Positions 16,424-24,846 of a stretch of DNA of 64,000 bases are shown here, piece after piece. A model generated the notes under the pieces. It ran no database searches and was not told the DNA's origin. It was given only the letters and a program-made list of their open reading frames with translations. Each line of letters opens with the position of its first letter. Position 1 is the first letter of the stretch. Where the stretch lies: assembly GCF_004916975.1 (NCBI RefSeq), contig NZ_STGQ01000001.1, positions 2,969,674 to 3,033,673 on the forward strand, given 5' to 3'. Origin of the DNA: Paenibacillus dokdonensis (GTDB lineage Bacteria > Bacillota > Bacilli > Paenibacillales > Paenibacillaceae). Made by a program: the position numbers and the translations under genes.

Positions 16424-16586
16424 TTCTTCTTGCAACGTACGATGATGCACCGATTCCGGCTCCAAGTGCAACACCAATTGCCACTCCAATAGCATAGTTA
16501 TGAAACATGAAACCAAAAGCAGTTCCTAATGCAACTCCTATTGCCAGCCAATTTGACATCGCTTTATCTGATCTTTTTTTATCCAT
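16419..16586 (-). CDS. small glycine-zipper membrane protein
   Basis: A 55-residue protein with a basic start (MDKKRSDKAMSNW) and two hydrophobic glycine-zipper helices (LAIGVALGTAFGFMF and IGVAIGVALGAGIGASS), ending VARRN. GGAGGGG lies 9 bases before the ATG. Short proteins of this plan are widespread in Firmicutes without known function. It is bounded by palindromic repeats at 16660-16680 upstream and 16396-16423 at its stop, so it forms one single-gene unit of the array. Confidence 0.72.
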   Translation of the reverse strand: MDKKRSDKAMSNWLAIGVALGTAFGFMFHNYAIGVAIGVALGAGIGASSYVARRN

Positions 16587-16659
16587 TTCTCATATCCCCT
16601 CCATACAATATCTTCATCAGCTATCATAAATACCATTTTAATCCATTTTTGTCTGTTGC

Positions 16660-16791
16660 GCAATTCTGTCCGTTAGTTTAAAAGTGGTGAACAGTATCGT
16701 CCGGATGCGACAGAAAAAGACCGACTATTAATTAATATGTTGGGCAACTCGAGTAATTCCTTATTCAACTATCGATCTCCGTTAGTTGAAT
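16660..16791. repeat. composite repeat, copy 2 (tip - spacer - tip)
   Basis: The left tip CCGTTAGTTTAA (16670-16680), about 80 bp with GCGACAGAAAAAGACCGAC in the middle, and the right tip ATTCAACT...AGTTGAAT (16763-16791). It aligns with copy 3 at 17874-18004 through GTTAGTT, AGTAT.G.CCG.AT.CGACAG and the final tip. It separates the glycine-zipper gene from the phosphotransferase gene. Confidence 0.75.
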
Positions 16792-16852
16792 CATTGAATG
16801 ATGCCTTCTGGATCTCATAGAAGTCAATTTAGTTTGTTGTGTAATGGCTTTC

Positions 16853-17788
16853 TTAGAGTCGCAATATCCGTTCTTTGCGATTTTGCATATAAGATCTTCC
16901 CCATTGATGGAGCCGTTCAAACCTTCCACCGCAAGCACGATAGAGCTTGATATATCTTCCAATCTCTCTTAGGGCTATAAAATTTGGGATTTCATCAAGC
17001 CAGCTCTTTTCCAAATCATTTTCTAAGCTATATCCTTCAAGGAAGCTGTTTAGGAACTTCTCCCTCGCATCATCCATAGGATCTAGCGCCGTTGCGAAAA
17101 ATACCGCGATGGCAATATCATCTACGAACCAAGAATATCGGCAGGCATCAAAATCATATAAGTAGATCGTATCCCCATTCATGCAAAAGTTTCCATGATG
17201 AAAATCAGCATGAATTAACCCGTAGCTTTCTCGCGACTTCGGAAGCATTGCGATATGTCCCCGCAAATCAGAGTAACGCTCTACGATTTGCCTTTCGGAC
17301 TCAGATAGTTCAAAGCTCGCGATTAGATCCACTTCCGCGGACCAATCCGATCTTTTGGATTGGATAGATGGTTGTTCATAATATTTCGTGGCGTTATGCA
17401 TTTTCCCCATGAATGACCCCATGAGACGGAACAACTTAGCATTATAATCGGCTTCCGATATCCGCTGGCCACGAGCGGCCTCAAAGCAAACAGCTGAATA
17501 TATTTCTTCATCCGTCATTATTTCTTCCACCAACTGCCCCTCGACGGAACGAACTGGCCGGGAAACACACAAGTCTTTGTCCGATAGAAACTCAATCCAG
17601 TCGATCTCACCACGGATGATGTCGGTCGACCTATGCGTAGCTCTCGTCATCCTTAGGAATACACTAGTTTCTACCATTCTGTAAAAAGCAATGATACTGT
17701 GTTCGGAATCATGATGACTGAGCAAGTCGTCCGGATTAAGTCCGAACAATCGTACGCCGGTTTCGAGTAACTTGTTTTGATGGAGCAT
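16853..17788 (-). CDS. aminoglycoside-phosphotransferase-family kinase
   Basis: A 311-residue APH-fold protein. The catalytic loop is GLIHADFHHGNFCM (Brenner motif HxDxxxxN) and the metal-binding motif is YLYDFDACRYSWFVDDIA. This family (APH/choline kinase-like, including homoserine kinase-like and YtmP-type members) phosphorylates small hydroxylated molecules; a real resistance function cannot be claimed. ATG at 17788 has an AAGAGGGA site. It is a single gene bounded by composite repeats on both sides, in the same orientation as its neighbours. Confidence 0.88.
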   Translation of the reverse strand: MLHQNKLLETGVRLFGLNPDDLLSHHDSEHSIIAFYRMVETSVFLRMTRATHRSTDIIRGEIDWIEFLSDKDLCVSRPVRSVEGQLVEEIMTDEEIYSAVCFEAARGQRISEADYNAKLFRLMGSFMGKMHNATKYYEQPSIQSKRSDWSAEVDLIASFELSESERQIVERYSDLRGHIAMLPKSRESYGLIHADFHHGNFCMNGDTIYLYDFDACRYSWFVDDIAIAVFFATALDPMDDAREKFLNSFLEGYSLENDLEKSWLDEIPNFIALREIGRYIKLYRACGGRFERLHQWGRSYMQNRKERILRL

Positions 17789-17873
17789 CAGTACATCCCT
17801 CTTCCATTTATTTAGGTCCTTCCAAACATTTTTCCGAACTATAACACATTGGACCCAAAATGGGATTACTCTT

Positions 17874-18004
17874 TTATTGAAGAAAACTGCCAGTTAGTTC
17901 AATAAGAAAGATGAAAAGTATTGACCGAATACGACAGAAAAAGCCGACAATTATTAATTGTTGACTTACTCGTCAATACTTTTCAACTAATGTTTCCCGT
18001 TAAC
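17874..18004. repeat. composite repeat, copy 3 (tip - hairpin - tip)
   Basis: The left tip is TTATTGAA...TTCAATAA (17874-17905). The centre has a perfect 13-bp inverted repeat GAAAAGTATTGAC (17913-17925) and its inverse (17972-17984) around ACGACAGAAAAAGCCGAC. The right tip is TTTTCAACTAATG...CGTTAAC. It lies between the phosphotransferase and the GNAT gene. Confidence 0.78.
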
Positions 18005-18025
18005 TGAGAAATATTGGAGAGATGG

Positions 18026-18514
18026 CTACTCTGCCTTAGAAGGCAGCTTTAAAACATATTCTTCGACTTCCTCAGCACGTGCATTGGAAAACCCCTTATC
18101 TTCACCACAAATCTTAAACCCGCATTTTTCCAATACCCGAATAGAAGCTGTATTATCTTTCACTGCACGAGCAAATAAGGGACGAATGTTTACATAGTCA
18201 AGAAGTTGAGAAAGTGCTCTAGTTGCAACACCTCTTCCCCAGTACTGTCGTCCGATCCAGTAGCTGACTTCTGGTTCACCGAACTGTTCAAAACTCGAAA
18301 CATGCCCCGCCACTTGATCGTTAAAGAGTACGGTCTTTTTTATAATCCGATCGTCGTCTAATATCTTTTGCCAGTGTGACATAAAGGCAATCTTGTCCGT
18401 TGGATCTTTGGCTGTAAAGGCAGCCATATAGTTGGAAGTCTTGTCCAACTGTTGCTCAAAAAATATCGGCAATTCATCTTTATTCACGTCTCGCAGTATC
18501 ACTTCGCTATTCAT
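18026..18514 (-). CDS. GNAT-family acetyltransferase (RimJ/RimL type)
   Basis: A 162-residue protein with the GNAT acetyl-CoA motif YWGRGVATRALSQLL and the downstream NTASIRVLEKCGFKICGE stretch, as in the Acetyltransf_3 / RimJ-RimL group that acetylates proteins or small amines. Substrate unknown. The gene ends 22 bp from a palindromic repeat tip and starts 63 bp from another (18577-18605), making it the third single-gene unit in this array. The start ATG at 18514 has a GTGAGGTG site. Confidence 0.9.
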   Translation of the reverse strand: MNSEVILRDVNKDELPIFFEQQLDKTSNYMAAFTAKDPTDKIAFMSHWQKILDDDRIIKKTVLFNDQVAGHVSSFEQFGEPEVSYWIGRQYWGRGVATRALSQLLDYVNIRPLFARAVKDNTASIRVLEKCGFKICGEDKGFSNARAEEVEEYVLKLPSKAE

Positions 18515-18576
18515 ATTTTCACCTCACTATGTGGTGTTTTCCGAATCCTGAATATTTAATAAATTCAATATAAATG

Positions 18577-18605
18577 CTCAACTATCCTGCCCGTTAGTTT
18601 AAAAA
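18577..18605. repeat. palindromic repeat tip at the integrase boundary
   Basis: CTCAACTATCCTGCCCGTTAG followed by TTTAAAA matches the left tip of copy 2 (CCGTTAGTTTAAAAG). The recombinase pseudogene begins 13 bp beyond it with its N-terminal half missing. Confidence 0.65.
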
Positions 18606-18617
18606 GATGTGCACAGA

Positions 18618-19189
18618 TACTGGATTTTCTTTAAGGTTCTGATTGAGACTGGAATACGTAAAGGCGAGGCAGCTGCCTTACAATGGACAGACATTGATTT
18701 TAAAATCAATACTATATCAATAACCAAGACATTAGATTTACGGATTCAAATGTAAACGAATTATTTGGGGATCCTAAAACTTATAATTCAAGAAGGAAAA
18801 TACTTATTAGCAATACGCTATCCAATGAGTTGAAATTCCACATGAAATGGCAAAATCAAAACAAACTAACTCTAAAAGATATGTATAGGCACGAGCTTAA
18901 CCTTGTGTTGTGTAGAAACGACAGCAACTTCATGCCTAAGTCTTCATTGTTTAATGCTTTTTCAAGAATATTAAAGAAATCAAGGCTTCCAACATTACCA
19001 ATCCACTCGTTAAGACATACATATGCAGTCTTGCTGCTGGAAAGTCGTGCCGGCATGAAATTTGTATAAGAACAGTTGGGGCACGGAAGTATTCAAATCA
19101 CATCAGATATTTACGCGCACATATCAAAAAAAATCAAGAATAAGAATATTGACCAGTTCGAAAAGTACCTTGGTGATTTCTTAAAATGA
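18618..19189 (+). pseudogene. tyrosine recombinase (phage/ICE integrase), truncated and broken
   Basis: The catalytic half of a tyrosine recombinase. It has arm-R in FKVLIETGIRKGEAAALQW, then a frameshift after TLDLRIQM; it continues LKFHMKWQNQNKL, HELNLVLCRNDSNFMPKS, HSLRHTYAVLLLE (HxxR box), EQLGHGSIQITSDIYAHIS (nucleophile Tyr) to TGA at 19187. A TAA replaces an expected CAA between AGMKFV and EQLGHGS, so a C-to-T nonsense change adds to the frameshift. The SAM-like N-terminal domain is absent: the sequence starts right at a repeat tip. This was an integrase of an element inserted downstream of glnA. Confidence 0.85.
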
Positions 19190-19257
19190 TTTTTTGTGGG
19201 CGTTTTGTGGGCAACCACTCTTCATCGCTCACCTCCTCTCTCCACTTCCCACAAATA

Positions 19258-19292
19258 CAAAAACCCCTCACGCCATATAGCGTAAGGGGGTT
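19258..19292 (-). terminator. glnA terminator
   Basis: On the minus strand, ACCCCCTTACGC and GCGTGAGGGGT arms are followed by TTTTTG, seven bases after the glnA stop codon. Confidence 0.85.
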
Positions 19293-19298
19293 ATCATC

Positions 19299-20627
19299 CT
19301 AGTACAGAGTCATGTATTGATCGCGTTCCCATTGATGAACTTGTGTGCGGTACATATCCCATTCAATTTCTTTAAGCTCGTAGAAGTGGGACAGGGCATG
19401 TTCGCCAAGCGCTTCGATGACAACTTCATCGCGAACCATTTCGTTCAACGCTTCTTTCAGGTCGGCCGGCAGACTTGGGATGCCTTCTTCAATACGCTCT
19501 TCTTCGGACATCACATAAATGTTGCGGTCGATTGGAGCTGGAAGAGGCATCTTTTTGCTGATACCGTTCAGACCGGCACGCAGCATTACGGCAAGTGCCA
19601 GATAAGGGTTTGCAGCTGGATCCGGGTTACGCACTTCGACACGAGTACTCAGACCGCGGGAAGCCGGGATTCGGATCATCGGACTGCGGTTGCTGCCGGA
19701 CCATGCTACATAGCAAGGAGCTTCATAGCCTGGAACCAGACGTTTATAAGAGTTTACGGTTGGGTTCGTGATCGCAGCAAAAGCACGTGCATGCTTCAAA
19801 ATACCCGCCATGTAGTAACGAGCTTCCTGGCTCAGGCCAAGCTCATCGGATTCGTCATAAAAAGCGTTAACGTTACCATTAAACAAGGATTGGTGACAGT
19901 GCATACCGGATCCGTTCACACCAAACAGCGGCTTAGGCATAAATGTCGCATGCAGGCCATGCTGGCGTGCAATGGTTTTAACAACCAGCTTGAATGTTTG
20001 GATTTCGTCAGCTGCTTTAACAGCATTTTCATATTTAAAGTCGATCTCATGCTGGCCCGGTGCCACTTCGTGGTGGGAAGCTTCGATTTCGAAGCCCATT
20101 TCTTCAAGGGTAAGCACGATTTCACGACGGCAGTTCTCACCGAGATCTGTAGGAGCAAGGTCAAAGTATCCGCCCTGATCGTTCAGTTCCATTGTCGGAT
20201 TTCCTTTTTCATCCGTTTTGAACAGGAAGAATTCCGGTTCTGGACCCACATTCATGGAAGTGTATCCCATAGCCTCTGCTTCTTTAAGGTTGCGTTTCAA
20301 AATGCCGCGCGGATCTCCTTCAAATGGAGTACCGTCCGGCATATATACGTCACAGATCAAACGTGCAACGCGGTCTTCGGTTACCCAAGGGAAAATAACC
20401 CAGGTATCGAGGTCCGGATACAGATACATATCGGATTCTTCAATACGAACATAACCTTCGATGGAAGATCCATCGAACATCATCTTATTGTCAACTGCTT
20501 TTTTCAATTGGCTTACTGGAATTTCAACGTTTTTAATCGTTCCCAGCAAATCGGTAAATTGAAGGCGGATAAAACGAACATTTTCTTCCTCGGCAATTCG
20601 AAGAATATCTTCTTTAGTGTAACTCAC
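19299..20627 (-). CDS. glnA: type I glutamine synthetase
   Basis: A 442-residue GSI-alpha enzyme that makes glutamine from glutamate, ammonia and ATP in the cytoplasm as a dodecamer. The signatures are [20 protein letters not shown] (beta-Grasp), [19 protein letters not shown], the flap [17 protein letters not shown] and the ATP site [13 protein letters not shown]. The length is exactly that of the Bacillus enzyme. It is the second gene of glnRA, 33 bp after glnR, and in this family the feedback-inhibited enzyme also binds GlnR/TnrA to relay nitrogen status. Confidence 0.98.
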   Translation of the reverse strand: MSYTKEDILRIAEEENVRFIRLQFTDLLGTIKNVEIPVSQLKKAVDNKMMFDGSSIEGYVRIEESDMYLYPDLDTWVIFPWVTEDRVARLICDVYMPDGTPFEGDPRGILKRNLKEAEAMGYTSMNVGPEPEFFLFKTDEKGNPTMELNDQGGYFDLAPTDLGENCRREIVLTLEEMGFEIEASHHEVAPGQHEIDFKYENAVKAADEIQTFKLVVKTIARQHGLHATFMPKPLFGVNGSGMHCHQSLFNGNVNAFYDESDELGLSQEARYYMAGILKHARAFAAITNPTVNSYKRLVPGYEAPCYVAWSGSNRSPMIRIPASRGLSTRVEVRNPDPAANPYLALAVMLRAGLNGISKKMPLPAPIDRNIYVMSEEERIEEGIPSLPADLKEALNEMVRDEVVIEALGEHALSHFYELKEIEWDMYRTQVHQWERDQYMTLY

Positions 20628-20660
20628 AGGATCCTCTCCCTTTCCATTTTTGAATCTGTT

Positions 20661-21074
20661 TTATTTTTTATTAAAAAACCGGGATAATTCACCTTGAATT
20701 AATGATACCTGACCCGGTCTCTTACCGGAAACGAGCTGCTGCTTCAGCAGGCGGTGCAGTTGGGATTCTGACATTTCTTTTCGTTTCACTTCTGTATCCG
20801 GGGTAATGACTGTCGCTTCCTCGGATTCTTTGGACACCGGGTTCATCACCTGCTTAATACCGGCGATGTTAACACCCTTCTCAATCAGAGCCTTGATTTC
20901 CAGCAATCTTTCCACATCGTTAAAGGAGAACAGGCGCTGATTACCCGAGGTACGTGCAGGAACAATCAGGCTATGCTGTTCATAGTACCGGATCTGTCTG
21001 GCTGACAAATCGGTAAGTTTCATAACAATACCAATTGGGAACAATGCCATGTTTCTGCGAATATCATCACCCAT
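20661..21074 (-). CDS. glnR: GlnR, MerR-family repressor of nitrogen genes
   Basis: A 137-residue protein with a MerR winged helix (PIGIVMKLTDLSARQIRYYE, NQRLFSFNDVERLLEIKALI) and the C-terminal sensing tail (ELSRFFNKK) that contacts glutamine synthetase in this family. It is cotranscribed with glnA. A consensus GlnR box and sigma-A promoter lie upstream, so it is probably autorepressed in nitrogen excess. Confidence 0.96.
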   Translation of the reverse strand: MGDDIRRNMALFPIGIVMKLTDLSARQIRYYEQHSLIVPARTSGNQRLFSFNDVERLLEIKALIEKGVNIAGIKQVMNPVSKESEEATVITPDTEVKRKEMSESQLHRLLKQQLVSGKRPGQVSLIQGELSRFFNKK

Positions 21075-21112
21075 GACTTATCTCAACCTTCCAGTAAACT
21101 TTTCTCACTCAT

Positions 21113-21141
21113 ATTGTACATTTCCTGATCTCCTGCGTCAA
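21113..21141 (-). promoter_or_regulatory. glnRA promoter
   Basis: Reading leftward: TTGACG (21136-21141), 17-bp spacer, TACAAT (21113-21118), 39 bp before the glnR start. Confidence 0.78.
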
Positions 21142-21146
21142 TAACA

Positions 21147-21163
21147 TGTCAGATAAACTTACA
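21147..21163 (-). promoter_or_regulatory. GlnR/TnrA box
   Basis: On the minus strand the site TGTAAGTTTATCTGACA fits the consensus TGTNA-N7-TNACA perfectly. It lies just upstream of the glnRA -35 box and overlaps the stop codon of the preceding gene (21159-21161). Confidence 0.85.
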
Positions 21164-22412
21164 ATAAATTTTGATCTTTCATCTTTTGCAGGGCTAACAT
21201 GACTCCAAATTTGACATGAGAGTATGTCAGGCCTCCTTGCATGTACCCGATGAAAGGTTCCCGGATCGGTGCGTCTGCAGATAATTCGAGACTTCCACCT
21301 TGGATGAAGGTCCCCGCTGCCATGATAACAGGGTGATCATATCCAGGCATGTCCCACGGTTCTGGAACCACATGGCTGTCCACTGCAGCGGCACGCTGGA
21401 TACCTTGGACAAAAGCAATCAGATGTTCTGCGCCCGTGAATGCAATAGCCTGAATCAAATCCGTCCGCGTCTCATTCCAGGCTGGCTTGGTTACGAATCC
21501 GGCCTGTTCGAACATGGCCGCTGCAAAAATGCTTCCCTTTAAAGCTTGTCCAACCAATGTCGGTGCCATAAACAAACCCTGATAAATTCCACGCGTCGTA
21601 CCTAACATCGCACCCACTTCACTACCGATTCCTGGAGCTGTCAGCCGATACGCGCAGAGATCCACATATGCCTGCTTTCCGCAAATATATCCTCCTGTTT
21701 CGGCAATGCCTCCACCAGGATTTTTAATCAAAGAGCCCGCGATCAGATCCGCACCTACTTCTGTAGGTTCAAGCACTTCGGTAAATTCCCCGTAACAGTT
21801 ATCGACGAATACGATCACATCCGGCTTAATTTCTTTCACCTTTTTGACCATTTCACCGATTTCATTCACCGTAAAGGATGATCGCCAATCATACCCTCTT
21901 GAACGCTGGATTCCGATAACTTTCGTGGATTCATGAATTCCGTCACGGACAGCATCCCAATCAATACCGCCATCCGTCGTTAAGGCAGCTTCACGGTATG
22001 TAATTCCAAAATCCTGCAGTGAGCCGGTTCCGTCGCCTTTTTTACCAATAACCTTATGAAGTGTATCGTAAGGACGTCCTGTGATATAAAAAAGCTCATC
22101 CCCAGGTCTTAACACGCCAAATAGAGCCGTCGAAATCGTATGTGTGCCCGAAGCAAAATGCGGGCGTACCAGAGCAGTTTCGGCTCCAAATACGTCCGCA
22201 TATACCAAATCCAGCACCTCTCGGCCCCGGTCATTATAGGCATACCCTGTTGAACCCGCAAAATGAAAATCACTTACCTGATGCCGCTGAAACGCTTCGA
22301 TGACCTTCCATTGATTCTGGTCAATGACACGGTCCAGTTTACGCAATTGTCCTTCGATCCGATCTTCAGCAGTTTCCTTCCATTGTTCCAGTTCTTGTGC
22401 AAATTGTTTCAT
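21159..22412 (-). CDS. ynbB: PLP-dependent methionine gamma-lyase-family protein (YnbB, aluminium-resistance family)
   Basis: About 417 residues, fold-type I PLP enzyme. The PLP lysine is in GSLIKNPGGGIAETGGYI, the Asp of DVIVFVDNCYGEF binds the pyridine, and VRPHFASGTHTIS is the phosphate-binding segment. The family is annotated as methionine gamma-lyase or cystathionine beta-lyase-like; the true reaction is not settled. ATG at 22412 follows GGAGGAG; a GTG at 22433 is the alternative start but lies upstream of that site. It is the last gene before glnR in the conserved hflX-ynbB-glnR order. Confidence 0.92.
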   Translation of the reverse strand: MKQFAQELEQWKETAEDRIEGQLRKLDRVIDQNQWKVIEAFQRHQVSDFHFAGSTGYAYNDRGREVLDLVYADVFGAETALVRPHFASGTHTISTALFGVLRPGDELFYITGRPYDTLHKVIGKKGDGTGSLQDFGITYREAALTTDGGIDWDAVRDGIHESTKVIGIQRSRGYDWRSSFTVNEIGEMVKKVKEIKPDVIVFVDNCYGEFTEVLEPTEVGADLIAGSLIKNPGGGIAETGGYICGKQAYVDLCAYRLTAPGIGSEVGAMLGTTRGIYQGLFMAPTLVGQALKGSIFAAAMFEQAGFVTKPAWNETRTDLIQAIAFTGAEHLIAFVQGIQRAAAVDSHVVPEPWDMPGYDHPVIMAAGTFIQGGSLELSADAPIREPFIGYMQGGLTYSHVKFGVMLALQKMKDQNLL

Positions 22413-22443
22413 GTCTCCGAATTTCTCCTCCACGTCGTTCCAT

Positions 22444-23733
22444 TCAATCTCTTACAAGATATGAGGCAAGCATATGTCCCCATTTCTCATAATCAGGCTT
22501 GTGAACCTGTACTTTATAGATCATATCATTTTCTTCGGCCTGCTGTCCTATGACGTCTCCTACTCGATAAAGCATCGCCATGGTGTTGCCGTCTTCCGGC
22601 GGGATCCGGAATGTCAGAATCCCACCAGACAAACGGTTTTGGATTTCTTGTCTTACAAGGAGCAGATCATCTTGATTGAGTGCGCTGATTTTTAGATACC
22701 CTGGACCTGCTGGCAGCATTTCAAGCTGCTCCTTCGTACAAATATCTGCTTTATTAAAAAGAATCAACTGCGGCTTATCTGCCGCTCCCAGCTCCTCAAG
22801 GATTGAGTCAACGACCGCGATCTGCTCATCTCGCATCGGTGAAGAGGCATCCACCACATGCAAAATAAGATCTGCTTCATTTGCTTCCTCAAGGGTTGCC
22901 CGAAAAGCAGCAATGAGATCATGCGGCAAATTCTGAATAAAGCCAACCGTATCCGTTAAAATCACCTCACTGCCGCCAGGCAGCTCCAAGGTACGCGAAG
23001 TCGGATCCAAAGTGGCAAACAACTGGTTTTCAATATACACGTCAGCGCTGGTAAGCTGCTTGAGCAGCGTTGACTTCCCGGCATTGGTGTACCCTACAAG
23101 CGCGATCTGAATGGCCCCGCTCTTTTGCCGGCGTCCCCGGTACAGCTTGCGGTGCTTGATCACTGCTTCAAGCTGTTTTTTTAAATCACCGATACGGCTC
23201 CGGATATGACGTCTGTCCGTCTCCAGTTTACTCTCACCCGGTCCACGCGTACCGATCCCCCCGCCGAGACGCGACAAATTTTTGCCGTGTCCCGACAGAC
23301 GAGGAAGCAAATAAGACAGCTGTGCCAACTCAACTTGAATAATCCCCTCACGTGTCTTCGCACGCTGCGCAAAAATATCAAGAATAAGCTGCGTCCGGTC
23401 AATAATCTTAACATCCAGACTTTGCTCCAAATTACGAACTTGGGCTCCAGATAAATCATGATCGAAAATAGCGGTATTTGCTTGGGCGGAGTCAATAGAG
23501 ATCCTCAGTTCCTCTACCTTACCCTTGCCGATTAACCAGCGGACATCAGGTACTTCACGGTTTTGGCTGATCACATCAAGCACCTCAACACCCGCCGTTT
23601 CAGCCAAGCTGACAAGTTCCTGGAGTGAATGCTCCGGATTGATCCCGGATCTTTTGACTTCATCGGTGACAAGACTGACAAGAATGGCCCGGTCGCGTAT
23701 TTGTGTGTTCGTATCGTGAATGGTATGTGCCAA
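22444..23733 (-). CDS. hflX: ribosome-splitting GTPase HflX
   Basis: A 429-residue GTPase of the Obg-HflX superfamily. The N-terminal HflX domain (residues about 1-190, with GRGPGESKLETDRR-type Gly/Arg linker) is followed by the G domain: G1 GYTNAGKST, G3 DTVGF, G4 NKAD. It binds the 50S subunit and rescues stalled or dormant ribosomes. The start is TTG at 23733 with an AGGGG site 10 bases upstream. It lies between spoVK and ynbB, as in Bacillus. Confidence 0.95.
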   Translation of the reverse strand: MAHTIHDTNTQIRDRAILVSLVTDEVKRSGINPEHSLQELVSLAETAGVEVLDVISQNREVPDVRWLIGKGKVEELRISIDSAQANTAIFDHDLSGAQVRNLEQSLDVKIIDRTQLILDIFAQRAKTREGIIQVELAQLSYLLPRLSGHGKNLSRLGGGIGTRGPGESKLETDRRHIRSRIGDLKKQLEAVIKHRKLYRGRRQKSGAIQIALVGYTNAGKSTLLKQLTSADVYIENQLFATLDPTSRTLELPGGSEVILTDTVGFIQNLPHDLIAAFRATLEEANEADLILHVVDASSPMRDEQIAVVDSILEELGAADKPQLILFNKADICTKEQLEMLPAGPGYLKISALNQDDLLLVRQEIQNRLSGGILTFRIPPEDGNTMAMLYRVGDVIGQQAEENDMIYKVQVHKPDYEKWGHMLASYLVRD

Positions 23734-23777
23734 AAATGAGTACCCCTTTTCCGCTGCTTACGTGTTCTAAAAAGCCA

Positions 23778-24764
23778 TTAAACCGTACCCTTAAGTTCAA
23801 GCTTAAAATCTTCTGTTCTCAGCGTCATCAGCTCAAGTTTTCCGGGATTGGTGTTCGCGTACACATTGAGCAGCCGTACGGCTTGATTACGAATGGATTT
23901 TTCTATCGTATTACGCACGTATCTGGCGTTGCTGAAGGCATGCTCGGTTTCCGTTTTTTCCTGAATTAGATGCTGTCTTAATTTCATTATCGCCTGTGGC
24001 ATTAAAATGTAGTCTCGTTCCTTTGCCATCAGCTCGGAAATCTGAATCAGCTGGTCTACCGAATAATCCGGAAACTCCACCTGAATCGGAAAACGTGAAG
24101 GCAGTCCCGGATTGGTTTGCAGGAAAAAATCGATCTCTTCGGAGTAGCCAGCCAAAATAAGAACGAATTGATTCTTATGGTCCTCCATCGCTTTGACCAG
24201 CGTATCGATCGCTTCCTTGCCAAAATCCTTTTCACCGCCACGGGCTAGACTATAGGCTTCATCGATAAAGAGAATGCCCCCAAGAGCTTTTTTAACAAGA
24301 TCTCTCGTCTTCTGTGCAGTATGTCCGATGTATTCACCAACCAGATCCGCACGTTCCACTTCAATCAAATGGCCTTTACTAAGTACACCCATCTTCTGAA
24401 AAAGCTTCGCAATAATGCGTGCAACCGTTGTTTTTCCTGTACCCGGGTTCCCTTTGAACACCATATGATATACCTGCCCTCCACAGGCAAGACCCGCTTC
24501 CTGTCGCATATGTGTGATCTGCAGCAAGGCATAGATTTCAAAGACAAATTCTTTGATATTCTCTAAACCGACGAGCTTTTCCAGCTCTCTTTCAATTTCC
24601 TGATACAGAGTGTGCTGAACATTGCTTTTTTGGGCAGGCACAGACTCTTTTTCGGGAACAGCACTGCTAAGCACAGGAGGCTCCTGGTTGCGTAAAATAA
24701 CATTGATTTGTCTGGATGGCCTGCCTTCCGGCAGGTCCTTTGCGGCCGCTACACGCCCGTTCAT
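23778..24764 (-). CDS. spoVK: stage V sporulation protein K, AAA+ ATPase
   Basis: 328 residues with one CbxX/CfqX-type AAA+ module: Walker A FKGNPGTGKTTVAR, Walker B GGILFIDEAYSLAR, sensor region VLILAGYSEEIDFFLQTNPG and Arg finger SRFPIQVEFPDY. In B. subtilis it is needed in the mother cell for spore maturation. The N-terminal ~60 residues are variable and polar. GAGGTGAT precedes the ATG. Position next to hflX matches other Bacillota. Confidence 0.94.
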   Translation of the reverse strand: MNGRVAAAKDLPEGRPSRQINVILRNQEPPVLSSAVPEKESVPAQKSNVQHTLYQEIERELEKLVGLENIKEFVFEIYALLQITHMRQEAGLACGGQVYHMVFKGNPGTGKTTVARIIAKLFQKMGVLSKGHLIEVERADLVGEYIGHTAQKTRDLVKKALGGILFIDEAYSLARGGEKDFGKEAIDTLVKAMEDHKNQFVLILAGYSEEIDFFLQTNPGLPSRFPIQVEFPDYSVDQLIQISELMAKERDYILMPQAIMKLRQHLIQEKTETEHAFSNARYVRNTIEKSIRNQAVRLLNVYANTNPGKLELMTLRTEDFKLELKGTV

Positions 24765-24846
24765 GCATCCATCACCTCATATCCACAGAGATGTATTCTC
24801 TATTCAATGTATTCTACTTAAAGAGTGGTTATTAGCAGTTTCAGGC

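Noticed and set aside
15809..18605. Canonical integron attC sites
   Set aside because: The repeat cores do not fit RYYYAAC/GTTRRRY with simple and coupling sites as in known attC, and the nearby recombinase is a phage/ICE-type enzyme without the integron-specific insertion. A cassette-like description is kept, the integron label is not.
19317..20687. 456-codon open frame on the plus strand opposite glnA
   Set aside because: It is antisense to a certain gene, has unnatural composition (His, Phe, Arg rich) and no ribosome binding site; a codon-bias shadow.
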